A program made the position numbers and the translations under genes. Of a stretch of DNA of 64,000 nucleotides, positions 11,421-23,011 are shown piece after piece (position 1 is the first letter of the stretch; every line of letters begins with the position of its first letter). This stretch comes from Dolomedes plantarius (lineage: Eukaryota; Arthropoda; Arachnida; Araneae; Dolomedidae), in the NCBI GenBank assembly GCA_907164885.2, contig OU015498.1, positions 93,977,733 to 94,041,732 of the forward strand. Direction: 5' to 3'. The notes beneath the pieces are model-generated. The model had not been told where the DNA came from. It saw only the letters and a list, made by a program, of their open reading frames with translations, and did not search any database.

Positions 11421-12860
11421 GTGGTTGTGTGGGTTGTGTTCTCTACATCTTAAGAAATGGTGGGTTAATTCCCAATACATGGTACCCCTATGTATTTTGC
11501 TGCGATGGAACTGCCATCTTGGTTACATCGCATAGGGAAACATGAAATTTATTTTAGCATAATGAGATAATATGAATGTCAACATGCGGAACTTTCATTG
11601 AAAATCTGTCAAGAAATTATAAAAATTAAGTTAAATAAGGATGATGATGAAATATGTTATCTTGATAATGTAGGGGATAATACTACCATACTTATCATAT
11701 ATATATATATATATGTATGTAACAAGAAATAGCGTCCTTCGATAAAATTACATTTACCGCGTATTCTAAATTATCTTTTTAATACCCCTTTTCCAAAATT
11801 GCAACCTAAAAGTAAAGTAAATTATAATTTATATTAGCCTTGCAGATCATTAAGCAGGCATGTGAAATATCTGTTCTCAATATATCTCTGGTCCGAGTGT
11901 TCAAAGTTTATGGGATTCTAAACGTCAGAATAATGTCACAGTTCTTGAGAACCCTCGAACCACTCTGGATTTATGCGTTCTATAACGTCAAAACTGCACA
12001 TTGCAAGAACTTTATGGCCTCTTATCCTAGAGTTTATGAGACTTCGCAGATCTCACAAGCGCGTGATCTAGCAATATAGTAATCCCCGGGAAAACCAAAG
12101 TGGACACATGAACTCCATGAGACTAAATTCGTCTAATTAAAAATTAAGTAGTTTAAGGCCCTCTAGTGTCAATATCGCAAAACACTCATTTAATATTTGC
12201 CTGAATGGAAGACTTCTCTCTCTTTGCTCCTAACTCTCGTTACTGTCGGATCTGCTGTCTATGGATGCCAAAAGTCCGGTATTTACAACGGTTCTTCTCT
12301 TAACTTTATCATGTAAACAGCTCTCCGCGCCCCATCCTGTTGCATGGACGTAGGGCAAGTCCAGTAGCCACTGCAGCTAATGCCCTCTGATAAATAAAAC
12401 ACATCTTGGAATTAGTGTTTCTCTCCTAAATTTCAGAACTTTCCTGGATGAACACTTCGCCAACTGCATGACTCCCTCCTGCCGACTGCCTATCTTCAAG
12501 TTGTACGCAGCAATTTATTCAATTGTGATTATGACATATATATATATATATATATTGGTTGGTTTGGTGTCAGGGTTGTTTAATGGACACACCACATCCT
12601 TTTAGCAGTAAAAACTTTTCTTTGCAAAAATCAGATTTTGGTTAAAACTTCTCTTTTAAATTTGGTGATTGTCTAAGATGTATACTTTTCTGTGTTTGCC
12701 AGAACTGATCATAGATTTTAAAATTTTATCTTGTCTCTTCTGCTCTAAAAAACTCAAATTTCATCGTAGTTATATTCTGCTCAGCTGTAAACACTAATTG
12801 AAACCAGAGAAAGACTAATTATTAAATATATTATTTACTGTATATTGACTATGTATATTG
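11421..12860. other. Noncoding flank upstream of the BTB exon
   Basis: Contains short (TA)n runs (11698-11714 and near 12536-12555). The upstream BTB half of the gene was not found here as a recognisable exon. Probably intron. Confidence 0.5.
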
Positions 12861-12884
12861 TAAGTTGTTTTATTGAATTTAGAA

Positions 12885-12907
12885 AATTTTTATTTGTATT
12901 TTTTTAG
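12885..12907 (+). promoter_or_regulatory. Splice acceptor of the BTB-BACK exon
   Basis: T-rich tract ending in AG at 12906-12907. The conserved RFLYTDD motif begins exactly here, as expected if upstream BTB exons join at this point. Confidence 0.65.
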
Positions 12908-14714
12908 GTTTTTATACACAGATGATGTACAGTTTCATACATTTGAAGAAGCTCATGAGTTATATGAATTAGCAAATGAATATGCTGTAGAAGAACTTAT
13001 TGATAAATGTTCTTACTATATGTTGCATGAAACTCTAACTATTGAGAATGTATTCCCAAAATATGAATGTGCATTAAGGAAGAATATGCAGACGCCTTTG
13101 GAAGATTGTCAAGATTTTGTTTGCTCTAATACTGAACTTGTGCTTGAGTCAGTTCACTTTACTGATGCATCTGTAGTAGTTGTTGAAGATATTCTGAAAC
13201 AAAATAATCTTTCAGTATCATCTGAATTAGAAATTATTAGTGCTGTTTTAAAATGGGGATCAGAAGAGTTGAAAAGAAAGAAAATATCACCTGATGAAAA
13301 ATATTTAAGGAAATGTATAGATCCGTTTATGAAACACTTAAGGTTCCTAACCTTGTCATTTTCAGAATTTGATCATTTCATTGCAAACTTTAACATATTT
13401 ACTGGCTATGAAAGTAGTATATTGACTCGAAAAATATATCACCCCCAATCCGTTGTAGATTTTCCTGAGAGTCTCTGTTCTATAACTACTAAGAGAACTA
13501 AAAAGAATGGCTCAAAGAGCATGCCAAAAGTGACAACTGAATCAAACTCAGTTTTTGGTTCATGCCCCAAAATTTCTTCACCCGGTTTTCCTTCTGAGAA
13601 GACTTCATCTGTTTCAGTTCTAAACAAAATGTCTAATGATCGACCACCCAAGATTTCACAAACAGTTTCAAACAACTCTACTAATACATCTGATATATCA
13701 AAATTGAAGCCTAATATGGTAAATGCACCTGAATCTCCTATGACTCATCTAAATAAATTATCGTATGAAGTCAAAAAATATTCTAATGAAACTAATGTGT
13801 CCCAATCTCAATCAAAACAAATAAAGTTTCCTTCAACTCCTAATATTGCAGACTACAAATATATCCAAAGTGTTATGAATACTCATTTTAGAGAATGTGA
13901 ATTTCCTCTGCTGGAAAACCAACCATGTTTAGGAACATCTTTTCCTAAAGATGTAAAGTCAGTTCTAAACAAAATGTCTTATGATCGACCACCTAAGATT
14001 TCACAACCGGTTTCGAGCAACTTTACTAATACATCTGATATATCAAAATTGAAGCCTAAAATGGTAAATGTACCTGAATCTCCTACGACTCATGTAAATA
14101 AATTATCATATGAAGTCAAAAAATATTCTAATGAAACTAATGTGTCAAAATCTCAGTTAAAACAAATAAAGTTTTGTTCAACTCCTAATATTGCAGACAA
14201 CAAATATTTCCGAAGTTTTATGAATAATCATCGTTTTAGAGAATATGAATTTCCTCTGCTGGAAAGCCAACCATGTTTAGGAACATCTTTTCCTAAGGAT
14301 GTAAAGTCTACTATTAACTTTAAAATGATAACTGGAAATATTAGTTTGTATGGTTTGGAGTTAAAAGTAAAAAATAACAACAGCAGTGAAATGGAAGAAT
14401 TTGAGATTGACATAGATTTTGGAGGTTTCTCTAAACAATCATATAGTCATCAGTTTAAAAAAGAGTTAAAGGATAATGTTCTGACTCTTGAGTTTCCTAA
14501 GAAAATGGAATTGCAAGAAGGTTGTAAGGGTACTTTAGATGTTTCTATTGAGAATTTGCTCTTAAATCGATGTAATATTTGTGACATTAATGATAAAGGA
14601 TTGAAATTAAACATTGGTTTGAATTTTGCATGCGAAATTTCTCTGAGTAGTAATCAAAAAACTGGAAATAGTTGCATTTTCTTGATAAGTAAATTAATTT
14701 ATGTGCCTCATTAA
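12908..14714 (+). CDS. BTB-BACK domain protein, 3' terminal coding exon
   Basis: The exon begins after a splice acceptor (polypyrimidine run ending TTTTTAG at 12901-12907) and runs open to TAA at 14712-14714, about 600 codons. It starts with the end of a BTB/POZ fold (FLYTDDVQFHTFEEAHELYE, then LANEYAVEELIDKC). A BACK domain follows (IENVFPKYECAL, FTDASVVVVEDILKQ, ISAVLKWGSEELKR, roughly the first 60-190 residues). Next come two tandem copies of a Ser/Asn/Lys-rich 115-residue unit. The final 130 residues resemble a PHR-like beta fold (GNISLYGLELKV), a weak call. BTB-BACK proteins usually act as homodimers or Cul3 adaptors; that role is inferred. Codons are clean and uninterrupted, so this looks like a live gene. 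The upstream BTB exon lies outside or is not recognised. Confidence 0.8.
13617..14309 (+). repeat. In-frame tandem duplication within the BTB-BACK gene
   Basis: Unit 1 is 13617-13961 (115 codons) and unit 2 is 13962-14309 (116 codons). Both begin VLNKMS.DRPPKISQ and share NTSDISKLKP, KLSYEVKKYSNETNVS, STPNIAD and CLGTSFPKDVKS. Identity is high at DNA level, and most differences are single substitutions plus one extra codon (Arg) in unit 2. Both units stay open, consistent with a selected or recent duplication. Confidence 0.95.
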
Positions 14715-17062
14715 GGATTTTTTTTATAAGTCTTGAGCAATGAAGAGCTGTTGTAAACAAATTATATGAATGAAAGTCAATATATTTTTCATAACGTTGT
14801 TTGTGCTTTTAGAATTATGACAAGAATTAATGTGTGTTACTGGCTTTCATTGAAATGGATTCTAGCTAATTTTTATATTTGATGACAGAAGTAACAAGAT
14901 TGATGAAAGGTATTTTGATTAAGTTTATGATTTTTGTTTGTTTGGAATCATTGATTAAGGGAAAGAAAAAGAAGACACTCTTATACTCATACATACTACT
15001 TTTTTTTAAAGCAATCTGATCATTGAAAGGTAAATGGTTATATCAGATTATATATTATGATTTATGAGATTTTATGTCTGCTATCAGAAAGTATTTTATA
15101 TCCAGAATTTGATAAATTTATTATTTTTATAGTTCATTGACTTGTTTGTAGTTTCTTTATTCATTAGATACATATTTTATTTGCATATTATATTCAGTAT
15201 ACATTTTCTTTATATGTATAGGTAAGTATAAATGAATATGTCAAAATGAAAATTAATTTTGAAAATAGATTACATTTTAGTTATGAAAGACAGAAATTGG
15301 TTCAAAATTCTGCTTCAAAGTAGAAACTTGATTATTTGGATTAATGATATTTATGTTAAATAATATTTAACAGTCAAAATGTAGATCAGGAAAAAATGTT
15401 TTAAAAATAATTCTATTAGTCATATGTAAAAAGTAAAGCATTTAGAAAAGATTTAAAGAAGTTGAAATGTGCATGGTTAATTCAGTTTTGTCTTAGGGTT
15501 TTAAATATAAAATTATATTTCTAGCTAGATTACACATTTTTTTTTTCCTCGAGGCAGTTTGCCATGGGATCATTCTGTATGAAGAGGCTACTTGTCACTT
15601 ATTATTTATATGGAATGGAGATTCAATCTCATTTGTAAACTTTTTTAAAAAAATGACTTTTTTTTTCAGTAATTAAATGGAAGTATTTCAATCCATTTGT
15701 GTTGTCTATGACTTTAAAATTCAAATTAATTTTTCGTCATTATTTTTAGTAGCAAAATTTCTATGAACATCAAAGAATGTTTATGATGCCATTTGATCGC
15801 TTGATTTTTGTCTTGCTAAACTTTAGGAAACCATCTTTATTTTTCTCCACGGTTAAAAGCTACATTATAAATTCAGTGCCATTTTGTGAAAAATAATATA
15901 GTTTTACAGCAAACAATAGTTTCCTCTTTAGACTGCTTGGTGGCATTAGATAAATTTGAAATTAACCTTCTGATTTTCATCTAAACTTCTTTCTGATTAA
16001 ACTATATGTTATTAAGTGCTTTTTTCTCTATTTTGAAATACCGACAAATTCAATAGTTAAAGGAGGATATGCAAGTAGTTACTGATGTTACCTTTCACTG
16101 TTCCTAAAATGGGTAGTTTAATTAAGGGCTAAAATGATATTCTTGCTTCTGCCATATCATTTGATTCTGCACTATTTTTATAATAATACTTTTGAGGCTT
16201 GGTGTATTCTATACTATAGTTGCAACATGATTAAAATAAAATGGATTTTTTTTAAACTGCAATTCTGATAAGAATGTAGAAAAAATATGTGTCGGAAGAA
16301 AAGCTAGATTTTCATAGAAACATTAATTCTGAGGGGAAAACTTTGTTTTTACTTTATATGTTAAATCATTTCATGTGATGATTTTTTTTAATACTATTTA
16401 GCATTTTCCTTGTTACTTATGTTTTAAGCTTGCATGAGTCCATATTATACAGTTGTAATTTGGTAATGTGCTATAAAATCAAATGTGAGATGTCACAGTT
16501 GTGTATTGTGTTTTAAGATTGTATTGAAATGATTCATTTTTGTGTAAACATGTCTATATTCTAATTATTGTATTGAAATGATCCATTCTTGTGTAAACGT
16601 GTCTATATTCTAGTTATAATACTGTTAAAAATAGTATAATTTGATACTGTTGTGTTTAGGATATGATATTTTATATTCAAAGGTGTTTGTTGTGCTTATC
16701 TGAGACTAATAAAATATTTCATTTTTACTTATATGTAAACTTTACTTGTGTTTTAGTTACCTTTTTATATACTAAAGTAAGATATCTGATGTACCATAGC
16801 TCACCCTACTACATTAGTGACAAGAAAAGAAAGTGTAGGTTCTGGATTTTTCATAGGGCATAGACCCTTATTCCGATCAAACACTTAGCTCTCGTAAGGC
16901 TCCTCCCTCTCGCATATTTATGCTAGTGGGTGAAAAGAGATATACAGAACAAACAGCGAAAGGTTTTTCTCTTGTAAATACAAATATCACGTGATCAAAA
17001 CTTGTAGCTAGCAGACATCTCTCATTGGCCTGTTTTTTTCTTTCGTAAATCCGAAAATATTA
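14715..17062 (+). other. Long AT-rich 3' flank / probable 3' UTR
   Basis: No transposon or domain is recognised. Candidate polyadenylation signals include AATAAA near 16237 and near 16707. A 49-bp tandem duplication (16518-16566 and 16567-16615, few mismatches) lies in it. How much is transcribed cannot be told. Confidence 0.4.
16518..16615. repeat. 49-bp tandem duplication
   Basis: Two adjacent copies beginning ATTGTATTGAAATGAT with only a few differences. Confidence 0.85.
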
Positions 17063-17273
17063 ATGGCGGACGTTATAGCCATTCGCCGCATAAGAATATT
17101 ATCCATTTCTTTAAGCAGGGAATGGATATTACAAGATAGGGATAATCCATATGAGATGGAAGATAAAGTTTTTATTAAAAAATTACGACTGTGCAAAGCT
17201 GCTTAACAGACCTTTGCGATGAGCTAAAGCCACACATGAATACAAGAGAAAGCGGTTAATAGTTGAAATTCAG
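17063..17273 (+). pseudogene. PIF/Harbinger (HARBI1-like) transposase, first exon
   Basis: ATG at 17063 opens MADVIAIRRIRILSIS. DRDNPYEMEDKVFIKKLRLC follows, equivalent to the D-P-F/Y-E...F...RF/LRL motif at the start of HARBI1-like nucleases. LTDLCDELKPHM comes next after a frame change near 17203, then LIVEIQ, and the exon ends at a consensus donor (CAG then GTAAGT at 17274). At least two frame breaks lie within it. It pairs with the last exon at 19894. Confidence 0.6.
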
Positions 17274-17326
17274 GTAAGTGAAGTGCTTTTATTTTCATTA
17301 ATCATTTAATTTTTATTAGTTATGAA

Positions 17327-17488
17327 CAGTGGCATAGTGAGAGGGGGGGGCAAGGGGGTTTATCATGCCCCGGGTGCCATATGGTCCCCAAGACAAACAA
17401 GATTTTCCGTAAAATTTAAATTTTGGGGGGGTAGGGGTGCCAAAAAGGTATCGTGCCCCGGGCGCCAGTTACGCTCGCTACGTCACTA
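17327..17488. mobile_element. hAT-type MITE, 162 bp
   Basis: Flanked by the 8-bp TSD GTTATGAA (17319-17326 and 17489-17496). Its termini are CAGTGGCATAGTGAG and CTCGCTACGTCACTA, imperfect inverted repeats. It contains G-runs and GCCCCGGG segments and has no coding capacity. Confidence 0.8.
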
Positions 17489-17565
17489 GTTATGAACATC
17501 TATAATTGTTCTTCATTTGCTAGTGATTCATCTATCTATCTATCTCTTTCTCTATACTCTATATA

Positions 17566-18979
17566 CACTCATGGACAAAAAAATTAGCGCACCAAGAAGG
17601 AGTCGTCAAAATGAAACGAAATTTTACATACGTAATGACTACTTTGATATAAGTAAATGATAAGAAAATCAAAGAAAAAGGATAATTTATTTCAGAGAAA
17701 AAGGCAAAAGAACGGAGGAGTTAATACTCCGTTGGACCCCCTCTAGCGCGAATGCACGATGCGATACGATCGGGCATTCAGTCATACTAGTTCTGTATGA
17801 TGTCTTGAGACATTTCGTTCCATATTTGCTGTAACCTTGCCTCTAGTTCGTTCAAACTCGTGGGATGCCCAACTCGTCGTCCCAAATGATCCCAGATATG
17901 CTCGATTGGAGACAAATCTGGGGATCGGGCAGGCCAAGGAAGGGTAGTAACAGTGCGGAGACAGTCTTGTGACACCCTTGCCGTATGAGGCCGAGCATTG
18001 TCTTGTTGAAAAATGGCTCCTGGGAGCCGTTGCATAAGTGGCAACACATGTGGTTGCAGGATTTCGTGAACATACCACTGGGCTGTCATGGTGCCACGGA
18101 ACAACACTAGGGGTGACCGTGTATTGTAGGCAATGGCACCCCATACCATCACACCAGCTGTGGGAGCGATGTGTCGCTGTACAGCAAAGGCAGGATTGAA
18201 GCGTTCACCACGGGCTCTCCACACACGAACACGATTGTCATCACTGCCGAGATTGAATCTGGATTCGTCGCTAAAGACGACCTGGTTCCATTCCTCTGCA
18301 GTCCAGTTTCCTCGTGCGCGGCAAAACTCCAAACGGAGGCGTCGATGGGTGGGCGTCAAGGGCAGCACACGTAATGGGCGCCGCGATACCAACTGTCCTT
18401 CAGCCAGGCGCCTTCGTATGATTCGAGAAGACACAGAGGCCCCTAGTGAAGGTGCTACCTGTGCCTGGATGGCGGCCGATGAAGCAGTTGGCTGTACACG
18501 TGCATTTCTTACGATGTGGCAGTCTTCTCGACGACTGGTCAGTCGAGGGCGTCCTGAGCCTGGTCTTCGTGTACATGACATCTCTCGGGTCCACTAGTCC
18601 CAACACCTCCTCACAACACAATCAGAGCGGCCTAATTGACGAGCTACTCGCCTGGCTGACCACCCAGCTTCCATCATCCCGACGATTCTCCCCCTCTCAA
18701 ACTGCGACAACTGCTTATATTGTCTTCGAACACGGCGTAATGGCATATCTATCTCAGCTCTTCCTTTGTAAATGATTCACCACACTCAAACAAGCTTTGG
18801 TTACCTGTTTTATACTCCACAGAGTACGATGTTCAACGCCCTCTACCGGCTATACGTAATGCGCAATCACGCTGCATTTCTAATCATTTGCATATCTCCC
18901 CGACATGTACCTTCATTGCAAGTTTCGTTACGATCCCGCAATTATTCCTTGGTGCGCTAATTTTTTTTGTCCATGAGTG
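17566..18979 (-). mobile_element. Tc1/mariner-superfamily transposon 2 (complete, dead)
   Basis: The element is 1414 bp with terminal inverted repeats that begin CACTCATGGACAAAAAAATT and continue to about 30 bp. It is flanked by TA dinucleotides (17564-17565, 18980-18981). It carries a minus-strand transposase and is distinct in sequence from elements 1 and 3. It lies in the presumed intron of the Harbinger transposase. Confidence 0.95.
17721..18746 (-). pseudogene. Tc1-like transposase with three nonsense codons
   Basis: The full-length frame starts MPLRRVRRQYKQLSQFERGR at 18746 and ends at TAA (17721-17723), about 341 codons. It has an N-terminal helix-turn-helix (RRVARQLGRSDCVVRRC). The catalytic motifs are FSDESRF, DNARPHTARV and SPDLSPIEHIWD. 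In-frame stops are TAG at 18594-18596 (Gln expected), TAG at 17787-17789 and TGA at 17778-17780 (Trp expected). No frameshift was seen, so inactivation is by point changes only. Confidence 0.9.
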
Positions 18980-19076
18980 TATATATACATATTTTTAAAA
19001 TAGTATTAAAATTAAAAGGTTGTTGATAATGCAAGAAAGAGCAAGCGTGTCAGATGCTCTGTTTGACATTTATTTA

Positions 19077-19229
19077 CAGTGGAATCTCGATCTATCGTTT
19101 TTCAAGGGACCGACTGAAATGAACAATGAATACGTGAAAATGATAGATGCGGGAACAAAGCAATTTGATCGTTGGGACTGGACGAAATGAACAACACATA
19201 CGGGAAAACGATCGATCAAGATTCCACTG
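19077..19229. mobile_element. pogo/Tc1-type MITE, 153 bp
   Basis: Flanked by TA on both sides. Inverted termini are CAGTGGAATCTCGATCTATC on the left and GATCGATCAAGATTCCACTG on the right. No coding. The CAGT start and TA target fit the pogo branch. Confidence 0.85.
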
Positions 19230-19275
19230 TATTTATTTTTAAAAAGTCAAGAATACTCATAATAGAGTTTTTTTA

Positions 19276-19278
<3 letters not shown>

Positions 19279-19356
<78 letters not shown>
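19279..19356. repeat. (TA)n microsatellite, about 78 bp
   Basis: Uninterrupted TA dinucleotides. Confidence 0.95.
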
Positions 19357-19361
<5 letters not shown>

Positions 19362-19893
19362 ACTCTAGGATAGATGGCCATAGTTTTTAAAGATGGAAAT
19401 ATAAATTCGTAGAATGCAAACACAAGAAATATTTATGCACATTTAAAATTCTTATATATATACTCATCATATTTTGGGCAAAAAATAATTAAATATTGAG
19501 AACAAAAAGTGGGAAACATGGTTTGAAATTAAATTGGCAGATGGCCATCTCTCCTTCAAACCGAGGAGAGATGGCTATCCAATACAAGAAAGAAAAAGTG
19601 AAGTTAAAATAGCAAAAAAAACAACACATTTCATATAGTTAATCATGATAATTGGTTTGTCTTCCTAAACCGAAAGAACAGATTTTCTGTTAATGTTCAA
19701 ATGGTTAGTAAAATCTTTTTATTATTTTAATGTGGAAATATGTTTAACATCCCATTTGGTCTGAGATTAAATATTTCATTCACATTTAATATTATTATAA
19801 TTTAAAAATATTTATACCCTGTTTAACATCGTATTTATCATGTGTGTAATCTTTAATCAAAATACTTATCAACTGTTTCTCTTAATTTTTCAG
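19357..19893 (+). other. Intron-like stretch before the Harbinger last exon
   Basis: Contains GATGGCCAT-type short repeats (near 19373, 19551 and 19565-19578) in both orientations and otherwise AT-rich sequence. It ends in a good acceptor (TTAATTTTTCAG). Confidence 0.4.
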
Positions 19894-20371
19894 GTATGTG
19901 ACTAATATGAAAATATTGGATGTGGTGGCAAGATGGCCAGGTAGAACTTGTGATGCCTTCATTTGGAAGAACTGTGGCCTGAGAGATCTCTTCAAGGAGC
20001 ATAGCATCCCAGAAAAAAAAATTTTGTTGGGTGATAGTGGTTACCCACTAGAACCCTGGCTAATGACCCCATACCTTCGATAGGCAAAAAAGGTATACAT
20101 AACCCATCGAAGAGCACAGAATGTCTTCGAGCGTTATTTTGGGGTTTTAAAGTCAAGGTTTAGGTGCTTGCATGAAACAGGTGGCATGCTCCAGTATAAA
20201 CCTGATAAAGTATGCAAAATTATTATTGCATGTGTTGTGTTACACAACATATGTTTAAAATACAATGTTCAAGCAGTTGAAGAAGCATGTGGGGATAATT
20301 TTGTTGACTTTCAAGAGGATGATGATGAGTCGTCATCTGACATTCAAGCGAACACCCAAAGCCTTAGGTAA
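19894..20371 (+). pseudogene. PIF/Harbinger (HARBI1-like) transposase, last exon
   Basis: After an acceptor ending at 19893 the frame reads YVTNMKILDVVARWPGRTCD, then DAFIWKNC, ILLGDSGYPLEPWLMTPY, RRAQNVFERYFGVLKSRF and VLHNICLKYN. This is the C-terminal half of the DDE_4 nuclease (WPG..D, GD.GYP, E.RFG..K). A TAG at 20081-20083 interrupts it. The middle of the protein is not found between the two exons. The acidic tail (FQEDDDESSSD) ends at TAA. Confidence 0.85.
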
Positions 20372-20562
20372 AATAAAGGTTCTCAATTTCGAGAAGAAAT
20401 TTCTTATATTATGTAAAATTAGTTTTTATTTATTAATTAATATTTTTTATTAAATTTTTTCTGCAGCATCATCTTCAGCATTTAGGTGCTCCAAAAGCAT
20501 ATTATTTTGGACTAACTTATTGTTGTCATCCATTTTTTTAATTAAAGTTTTTAAATTTGGAC

Positions 20563-20672
20563 TTATTTTTTTGTAGAATTCCGAGTTTGAAGAGCCTCAA
20601 CTTCAAATTTGTCAACTGCTTCTCTTTTTCTTTCTAAGGCTAGATGCATCCTGCCACGTACTGTTGAACTGT
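20563..20672 (-). pseudogene. Possible Harbinger accessory (Myb/SANT-type) protein fragment
   Basis: After an acceptor-like CTAG the minus strand is open for 36 codons (SSTVRGRMHLALERKREAVD followed by KFEVEALQTRN), ending in TAA. Basic, coiled, Glu/Arg/Lys-rich C-termini next to a HARBI1-like gene in convergent orientation fit the second Harbinger protein. The similarity is weak and the DNA-binding part is not seen. Confidence 0.25.
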
Positions 20673-21251
20673 CTAGAAAATAATAAAAATGTTCATTTAA
20701 ATAAATAGTAAAAAGACACTAATAGTAAATGAGATAGCTCATGGAACAGAGCTATTATTTCATACATAAGAATCAACAGAAGTTATTGTAACAAATGATA
20801 TAGTAAAACTGCAAATGATTATAATGAAGAATTCTATGCAGGAATTAACATAAAACTATGTATGTTAGGTAAAACATACAATTGTTTAATTAAAGTATAG
20901 TACTACAAAATTTTTCAATATCTCCAACAATTTCAGTCTGAAATTTACATTTTAAAACTTGTTACAAAAATTTAATTTAAATTTATCAAAATCTAAGTAA
21001 TTTACTTGATGATTGACAATATGCTAAGACTTTGTTTCTGCTGTCTTAGGGTTAGTTACAGTCTTAGGAGTTGTAATTTCAATTTGTATAACACTGTAAT
21101 TTTCAGGGGAAAAAATTGGCTCAGATGTAGTATACGCAACGAATGCCAAGGGGCTATTTCATGGTTTCAATCCCCCACTCTCAAATATTAATAATCCAGT
21201 GATTTTTATCTAGTAACAAAGCCTCTTGCAACAAAATATTTTGATCTTTGT
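20673..21251. other. Noncoding, AT-rich
   Basis: No recognisable feature. Confidence 0.5.
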
Positions 21252-21392
21252 TTAATGATGACCGGGCTTCCGGGGGGCCCGGTTAAAATAAGAGTTGACT
21301 AAAAAAATGTATACAATGTTCAAATATTGAGTGGAGAGGGGGCCCGATGTATTATTTTGCCACGGGTCCTGGTTCGGTTGACGGCGGCCCTG
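21252..21392. mobile_element. hAT-type terminus fragment
   Basis: The right edge reads GGCGGCCCTG (reverse CAGGGCCGCC) and interior GGGCCCGG and GTGGC blocks fit hAT MITE ends. It cuts directly into the SART1-like pseudogene. No left partner or TSD was found. Confidence 0.4.
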
Positions 21393-22475
21393 CTTGAAAT
21401 GCCTGAACTGAAATTGGCCAATGAATATTAGACTCCTGAGGATATGGTGGAGTTCAGAAAACCAAAGAAGAAAAGGAAGATTCGAACAACTTCTCTTTTG
21501 AAACCAGGCGATTTGCTTACAGAAGTGGTGGATGATGGAAAAGAAGAAGAATTGGAGGAGTTGATGAATCAACGCTTACAAGTGATACTCTTGAAATGGA
21601 AGTTGTCGAAGAACCTAATTTGTCCACTGTTATTGATGAAGAACAAGGTGAAAAAGAACTGTACAGTGCTTTAAACAAAGCAAAAAAGTTGAAACAGAGG
21701 AAAATCATTAACACTGCTCCAGAAAAGGTTATTGAAATTCTTATAAAACCAACGTTGCTGAAAATGATGGTGCTGTTGATTCTAACATAGAACTGAATTC
21801 AGTCGCTGAATCTGTAGAACACTCGGTGAAATTCCTACTTATGGTATGTCTGGCAACAGAGATGAAGAGGCAGATGAGACGATGGATTTAGAAAGAGAAC
21901 TTTTAGAAGAAAAACAGAATCGGGAATTAGAAGCTTAGAATGAAGTTGAGATTGATGAAACGCCAGCTGTGCTGAAATATCTGTGAGAGAAAATGAACCT
22001 ATTTTAGGCGAAGAACCAGATATTAATCTTGGTTATGCTGAAGCTCTCAAGTTAGCTACGAAAAAAGGATACTTAGACAACGAATCTAAAAATAATTGTC
22101 CAATGCTTCAAGAATTAGTTAATTGCAAGCACAGTCATACACAATAGAAGACAAATTTTATGACTATGATAAATTTGAAAAGAGGGATAGAAATACTGGC
22201 CCTGTACAAGAATTCAGAGAGAAGTCAAATTATTAACCATATCTCATGCTTGAATATATTGATGATAGTGGTCGTTTGCTGACTGCTAAAGAAGCGTTCA
22301 TGGAATTTATTTCTCTCATAAATTCCATGGCAAGGGTTCTGATAAAAACAAAGTAGATAAAATAATGAAGAAACTAGAACAAGATACGAGGTTAAAGCAA
22401 ATGAACTCTCCTGACAATCATAAACATTTTCATAAACACTGTAAAATTGATTGCCTGTTTGAATTAATTTCGTAA
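21393..22475 (+). pseudogene. SART1: SART1 (tri-snRNP protein) pseudogene
   Basis: Fragments in changing frames match the C-terminal half of SART1/Snu66, a U4/U6.U5 tri-snRNP component. In order they are [57 protein letters not shown] (21795-21865), GYAEALKLATKKGYLD and [13 protein letters not shown] (22260-22295), then [20 protein letters not shown]. Multiple frameshifts and stops are present. No introns interrupt the order, which favours a processed retrocopy, but no poly(A) tail is obvious. The 5' part is missing. Confidence 0.8.
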
Positions 22476-22778
22476 ATAGATTGAATTAAAAAAAATTAGT
22501 GTTCATTGATTTCTTTCATAAACTCAGCTATTTTGTGTTAATATCTTTACTTGAGTATGACATTTTGTGTGTTAATCATTGTATTATTTATGTGGGAGCT
22601 ACGTTCATCAAAACTCTCAATTTTTATTAATACTCTCGTATTGTTTTGTGTAGTTGTGTTTCTTTTCTTTTCTTTTTAGCTTCATCGTCAATGAGATGGA
22701 TGAGCTTCCCAAGGAGGAACGTGTAAGGTTTGGACTCACAAGCGGAAATGACGTCACGTCTTATATTTATCGCTTTTG
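22476..22778. other. Noncoding flank of the gypsy insertion
   Basis: AT-rich. Ends with CGAGG, the left copy of the gypsy TSD (22779-22783). Confidence 0.5.
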
Positions 22779-22783
22779 CGAGG

Positions 22784-22961
22784 TGTAGTATAATGTATTT
22801 TATCTCCTGTGGCAACACTTGATTTTGTTTTTACTTTTGGCAACACTTCTGTGTTGCTTACATCGATGTAACAATGTAGCTTTATCACCTCGTGGTTTTC
22901 CAGTTGATTAAAGCCTAAATCTAGGTTAATATGCTGCCATTTTATTTAACATTTCACTACA
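22784..22961 (+). repeat. Gypsy 5' LTR
   Basis: 178 bp, TG...CA ends. By eye identical to the copy at 29861-30038. Confidence 0.95.
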
Positions 22962-23011
22962 ATTTAATCAACTGAATTTCTCGCATCCCCACATCGCTCG
23001 ATTCTGCAAAA

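Noticed and set aside
11840..12079. 79-codon frame upstream of the BTB exon as a candidate first exon
   Set aside because: Lacks any BTB motif and has no matching donor with the required phase that I could see.
16663..16863. 66-codon frame in the 3' flank of the BTB gene
   Set aside because: Hydrophobic, AT-driven frame with no recognised similarity.
18133..18775. Plus-strand open frames over Tc1-like element 2
   Set aside because: Shadows of the minus-strand transposase; GC-rich coding sequence gives chance frames on the other strand.
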